A stretch of 16,568 nucleotides of DNA. It comes from an uncultured Eudoraea sp. GTDB taxonomy: Bacteria; Bacteroidota; Bacteroidia; Flavobacteriales; Flavobacteriaceae. This document shows positions 15,229-16,568 of this stretch, one piece after another. Positions within the stretch are counted from its first letter, which is position 1, and each line of letters opens with the position of its first letter. Below the pieces are notes generated by a model that saw only the letters and a program-made list of their open reading frames with translations, did no database searches and was not told the origin of the DNA. The stretch lies in assembly GCA_905479615.1 (NCBI GenBank), contig CAJQNH010000197.1:1-16568 (forward strand), read 5' to 3'. Made by a program: the position numbers and the translations under genes.

Positions 15229-15264
15229 CAATCCTGCAAGGATTGGAAGTTACATTTGCAGGAT
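15229..15264 (+). repeat. overlapping inverted repeats before the tRNA fragment
   Basis: Two mutually exclusive stems share one arm. CAATCC (15229-15234) pairs with GGATTG (15240-15245). ATCCTGCAA (15231-15239) is the exact reverse complement of TTGCAGGAT (15256-15264). This lies between the tRNA terminator and the partial tRNA copy. No function is assigned. Confidence 0.5.
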
Positions 15265-15269
15265 GCGAG

Positions 15270-15307
15270 GTTGAGGGCCACACCGAAGGTAATCCCTCTT
15301 CCTCCGC
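15270..15307 (+). repeat. broken direct repeat of the tRNA-Ser 3' half (attachment-site-like or tRNA remnant)
   Basis: GTTGAGGGCCACACC (15270-15284) matches 14 of 15 bases of tRNA positions 15104-15118. The exact 17-mer AATCCCTCTTCCTCCGC (15291-15307) repeats 15131-15147. Between the two blocks the copy has 6 nt where the tRNA has 12, removing half of the variable arm and most of the 5' T stem and T loop, so it cannot work as a tRNA. A copy of a tRNA 3' end beside the intact gene is the usual scar of integrase-mediated insertion. Unequal duplication followed by decay is the alternative. Confidence 0.75.
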
Positions 15308-15311
15308 TTCA

Positions 15312-15350
15312 AGCCCTCGTAATATCAATTATTACAAGGGTTCTTATTTT
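15312..15350 (+). terminator. second terminator-like hairpin after the tRNA fragment
   Basis: AGCCCT (15312-15317) pairs with AGGGTT (15337-15342) and GTAAT (15319-15323) with ATTAC (15331-15335), with one mismatch (C318/A336) and a 7-nt loop. The T-rich TTCTTATTTT (15341-15350) follows. Tandem tRNA-fragment plus terminator echoes the intact tRNA plus terminator just upstream, as if the pair had been duplicated. Confidence 0.6.
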
Positions 15351-15660
15351 AGGTTGACAATCTGGTTGATGTTTTTGCGCTTTTAATCTCCAATAAAGTT
15401 ACAAAATTACATTTTAAAAGACCTAATCAAATCTCCTTAGGAACATTACTATACTTGTCCAGGCTATTTCCTTCTTTGAATACTCCCTTGCCTATTATCT
15501 CGGCCTGTTCTATGTTTCATTCCACCTCTACAAAGAACTTATCTAGGGTGTGTAGGTCGAACTTTGAATTGTCTTTTATGACAATATTCAGAGGATTTTG
15601 CGCTTTAGCGTGTAATAAATACAATATTCCTATAAAATTTGCATGTTTGATTAACTTGAG
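15349..15660 (-). pseudogene. unrecognised decayed reading frame with two in-frame TGA codons
   Basis: Between TAA codons at 15661-15663 and 15349-15351, the minus strand reads about 103 codons interrupted only by TGA at 15517-15519 and 15427-15429. The translation looks like real protein, with segments such as NPLNIVIKDNSKFDLHTLDK before the first TGA and NIEQAEIIGKGVFKEG after it. The overlapping plus frame is Ser/Cys/Phe-rich and looks like an antisense shadow. Both TGA codons could be single-base changes from TGG. No start codon, ribosome site or family was recognised. It is most simply debris of a gene whose ends are gone; chance is possible given the length. Confidence 0.35.
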
Positions 15661-15723
15661 TTATAATAGTTTTATATTATAAAAATTAACAACTTTTGGT
15701 AAACATACTATCTAAGTTTTATT

Positions 15724-15728
15724 AGGAG
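15724..15728 (+). promoter_or_regulatory. consensus Shine-Dalgarno AGGAG
   Basis: AGGAG lies 6 nt before a GTG codon and just after an in-frame TAG (15723-15725 overlaps it), fixing the start of the downstream gene at 15735. Strong Shine-Dalgarno sites are rare in Bacteroidota and none of the other starts in this window has one so clear. Confidence 0.7.
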
Positions 15729-15734
15729 CTTACG

Positions 15735-16568
15735 GTGAAGAGTTTTAGACAGACTGTGATAAATTTTTGGAATTTACTAGTTCCATATTTAAGAGTGCTC
15801 AGAGGGATATTCCGACGATATTTGCTTGTGCCATCAAGGCGTTTATTTGGTCCATCCATACCCATCGCGATGATCACAGGGACCAAGGGGAAAACCACAA
15901 CCACTCGAATGCTTTCGCACATTCTTTCCAAGGCCGGTCATCGCGTGGGATTTACCTCGACGGACGGTATTGTGATTAGCGGAGAATATATTAATCGAGC
16001 TGATTGTTCGGATTATAATGGGGCACACATCGTACTCACTGATCAATCCATCGGGGCGGCGGTGCTTGAGACTGCTCGTGGTGGATTACTGAAGTTAGGA
16101 TTATATATTGACCGATGTAATGTAGCAGCCCTGTTAAATGTTGGTAGAGAGCAGATAGGTATCGACGGCATTGAAACTGTTGAGCAAATGGCGGCATTGA
16201 AACAACGAGTTATCAACGCAGCACGGGATGCAGTAGTATTGAACGCCGACGATGTACTATGCTCTAAAATGATTGGGCAATACCCTATAGGCCGGGTAAT
16301 CTTGTTTTCTTTGGTGGAGGATAATCAATTCGTTCAAGACCATATTGAACAAGGAGGCATTGCGTATATCCTGAAAAATTCAGTTGAAGGGGAATGTATA
16401 GAACGATGGGACAAAAAAGCGAAAGTGCCTGTTATATCAATCACCGATTTGCCGTCAAGTGGAAATGGTCTATTTCCTCAAAACATTGCTAATGCGATGG
16501 CTGCGGCATCACTGGCTGATGGAATGGGTATTCCAATGAAAACAGTTAGAGCTGCACTGCATTCCTTT
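15735..16568 (+). CDS. free-standing Mur ligase related to the C-terminal domain of cyanophycin synthetase (3' end outside window)
   Basis: The first 278 residues of a protein that runs off the window. A GTG start follows AGGAG; the upstream in-frame TAG (15723-15725) rules out a longer N-terminus. Residues 1-40 are basic and hydrophobic (FWNLLVPYLRVLRGIFRRYL, 11-30), possibly membrane-associating. The Mur ligase begins at once: P-loop TGTKGKTTTT (48-57), STDGIVISGEYI (75-86), the CphA-type VLETARGGLL (110-119), IGIDGIETVE (141-150), VLNADD (168-173) and a late NIANAMAAASLA (250-261). The ATP-grasp domain that precedes this module in CphA is absent. In place of the family's NIxxDHxG there is NVGREQIG, so the metal-binding His appears to be Gln140. 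Arg codons are mostly CGN (11 of 17), unlike ftsK. It should couple an amino acid to a carboxylate using ATP; substrate unknown. Confidence 0.85.
   Translation, partial: MKSFRQTVINFWNLLVPYLRVLRGIFRRYLLVPSRRLFGPSIPIAMITGTKGKTTTTRMLSHILSKAGHRVGFTSTDGIVISGEYINRADCSDYNGAHIVLTDQSIGAAVLETARGGLLKLGLYIDRCNVAALLNVGREQIGIDGIETVEQMAALKQRVINAARDAVVLNADDVLCSKMIGQYPIGRVILFSLVEDNQFVQDHIEQGGIAYILKNSVEGECIERWDKKAKVPVISITDLPSSGNGLFPQNIANAMAAASLADGMGIPMKTVRAALHSF

Larger units (their letters stand above)
15147..15734. other. 588-bp gap without an intact gene: island junction region
   Basis: Besides the hairpins, the tRNA fragment and the decayed frame listed separately, 15661-15723 is very AT-rich and leads into the Mur ligase gene. 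A TTTG (15695-15698) and TAAGTTTT (15713-15720) are present, but their 14-bp spacing is too short for a normal Bacteroidota promoter. No integrase, transposase or terminal inverted repeat is visible. Confidence 0.5.

Noticed and set aside
15105..15386. 93-residue plus-strand open frame across the tRNA and downstream hairpins
   Set aside because: It begins inside tRNA-Ser and runs through two terminators; its sequence is just the translated tRNA, repeat and hairpins.
15427..15519. TGA codons read as tryptophan (alternative genetic code)
   Set aside because: Other genes here use the standard code (TGG for Trp, and the LptF/G-like gene stops at TGA), so two TGA codons in a fragment of unknown identity are better explained by decay.
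15455..15682. 75-residue plus-strand frame in the junction region
   Set aside because: Ser/Cys/Phe/Leu-rich composition typical of an antisense shadow; the opposite strand looks more protein-like even though it is broken.
15843..16046. Minus-strand frames opposite the Mur ligase start (also 15722-15931)
   Set aside because: They are antisense to a frame with clear Mur ligase motifs and show no recognisable domain; treated as shadows.
1..16568. CRISPR array, insertion sequence, prophage genes or toxin-antitoxin pair
   Set aside because: No regularly spaced repeats, transposase or integrase motifs, terminal inverted repeats with target duplications, or paired small genes were seen on either strand.

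Overview
The window reads as a chromosomal stretch of a member of the Bacteroidota, most likely the Flavobacteriaceae. Several things suggest this: AT-rich DNA; gene starts mostly without Shine-Dalgarno sequences; promoter -7 boxes of the TAnnTTTG type (before ftsK, lpdA and the tRNA); and the gene run ftsK - LolA-like - LptF/G-like permease - ribB, which I associate with Flavobacteria from general knowledge, without a search.

Layout. At the left edge is the C-terminal part of a multi-pass membrane protein (1-594). It converges on lpdA (dihydrolipoyl dehydrogenase) and an Lrp/AsnC regulator, both on the minus strand. Diverging from the regulator is a plus-strand pair: a gamma-family trans-sulfuration PLP enzyme (methionine gamma-lyase-like) and an NhaC-family antiporter. 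Regulator, enzyme and transporter look like one sulfur-amino-acid catabolism/uptake module. A plus-strand run of core genes follows: tpx, dgkA (overlapping tpx by 8 bp), ftsK, a periplasmic LolA-like carrier, a LptF/LptG-type permease and ribB. The last carries a GTP cyclohydrolase II-like domain that has lost its zinc and catalytic residues. ribB converges, with only 7 bp between, on a minus-strand run read as TSUP permease -> nitroreductase -> DegT-family aminotransferase resembling KdnA of Kdo8N (8-amino-Kdo) synthesis.

The right end (from about 15060) differs in character. A tRNA-Ser(UGA) is followed by a strong terminator, a broken copy of the tRNA's own 3' half, a second terminator-like hairpin, and a decayed-looking minus-strand reading frame with two in-frame TGA codons. 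A gene with a textbook Shine-Dalgarno and a GTG start (15735) then runs off the window. It encodes a free-standing Mur ligase closely resembling the C-terminal half of cyanophycin synthetase CphA, without the ATP-grasp half. Its arginine codons favour CGN, unlike the AGA/AGG bias of ftsK. Together, the tRNA, the repeated tRNA 3' end, the gene debris and the foreign-looking gene suggest the left border of an accessory island inserted at tRNA-Ser. The unusual Mur ligase is the best candidate for part of an undescribed system. Its partner genes would lie beyond the right edge and cannot be seen here.
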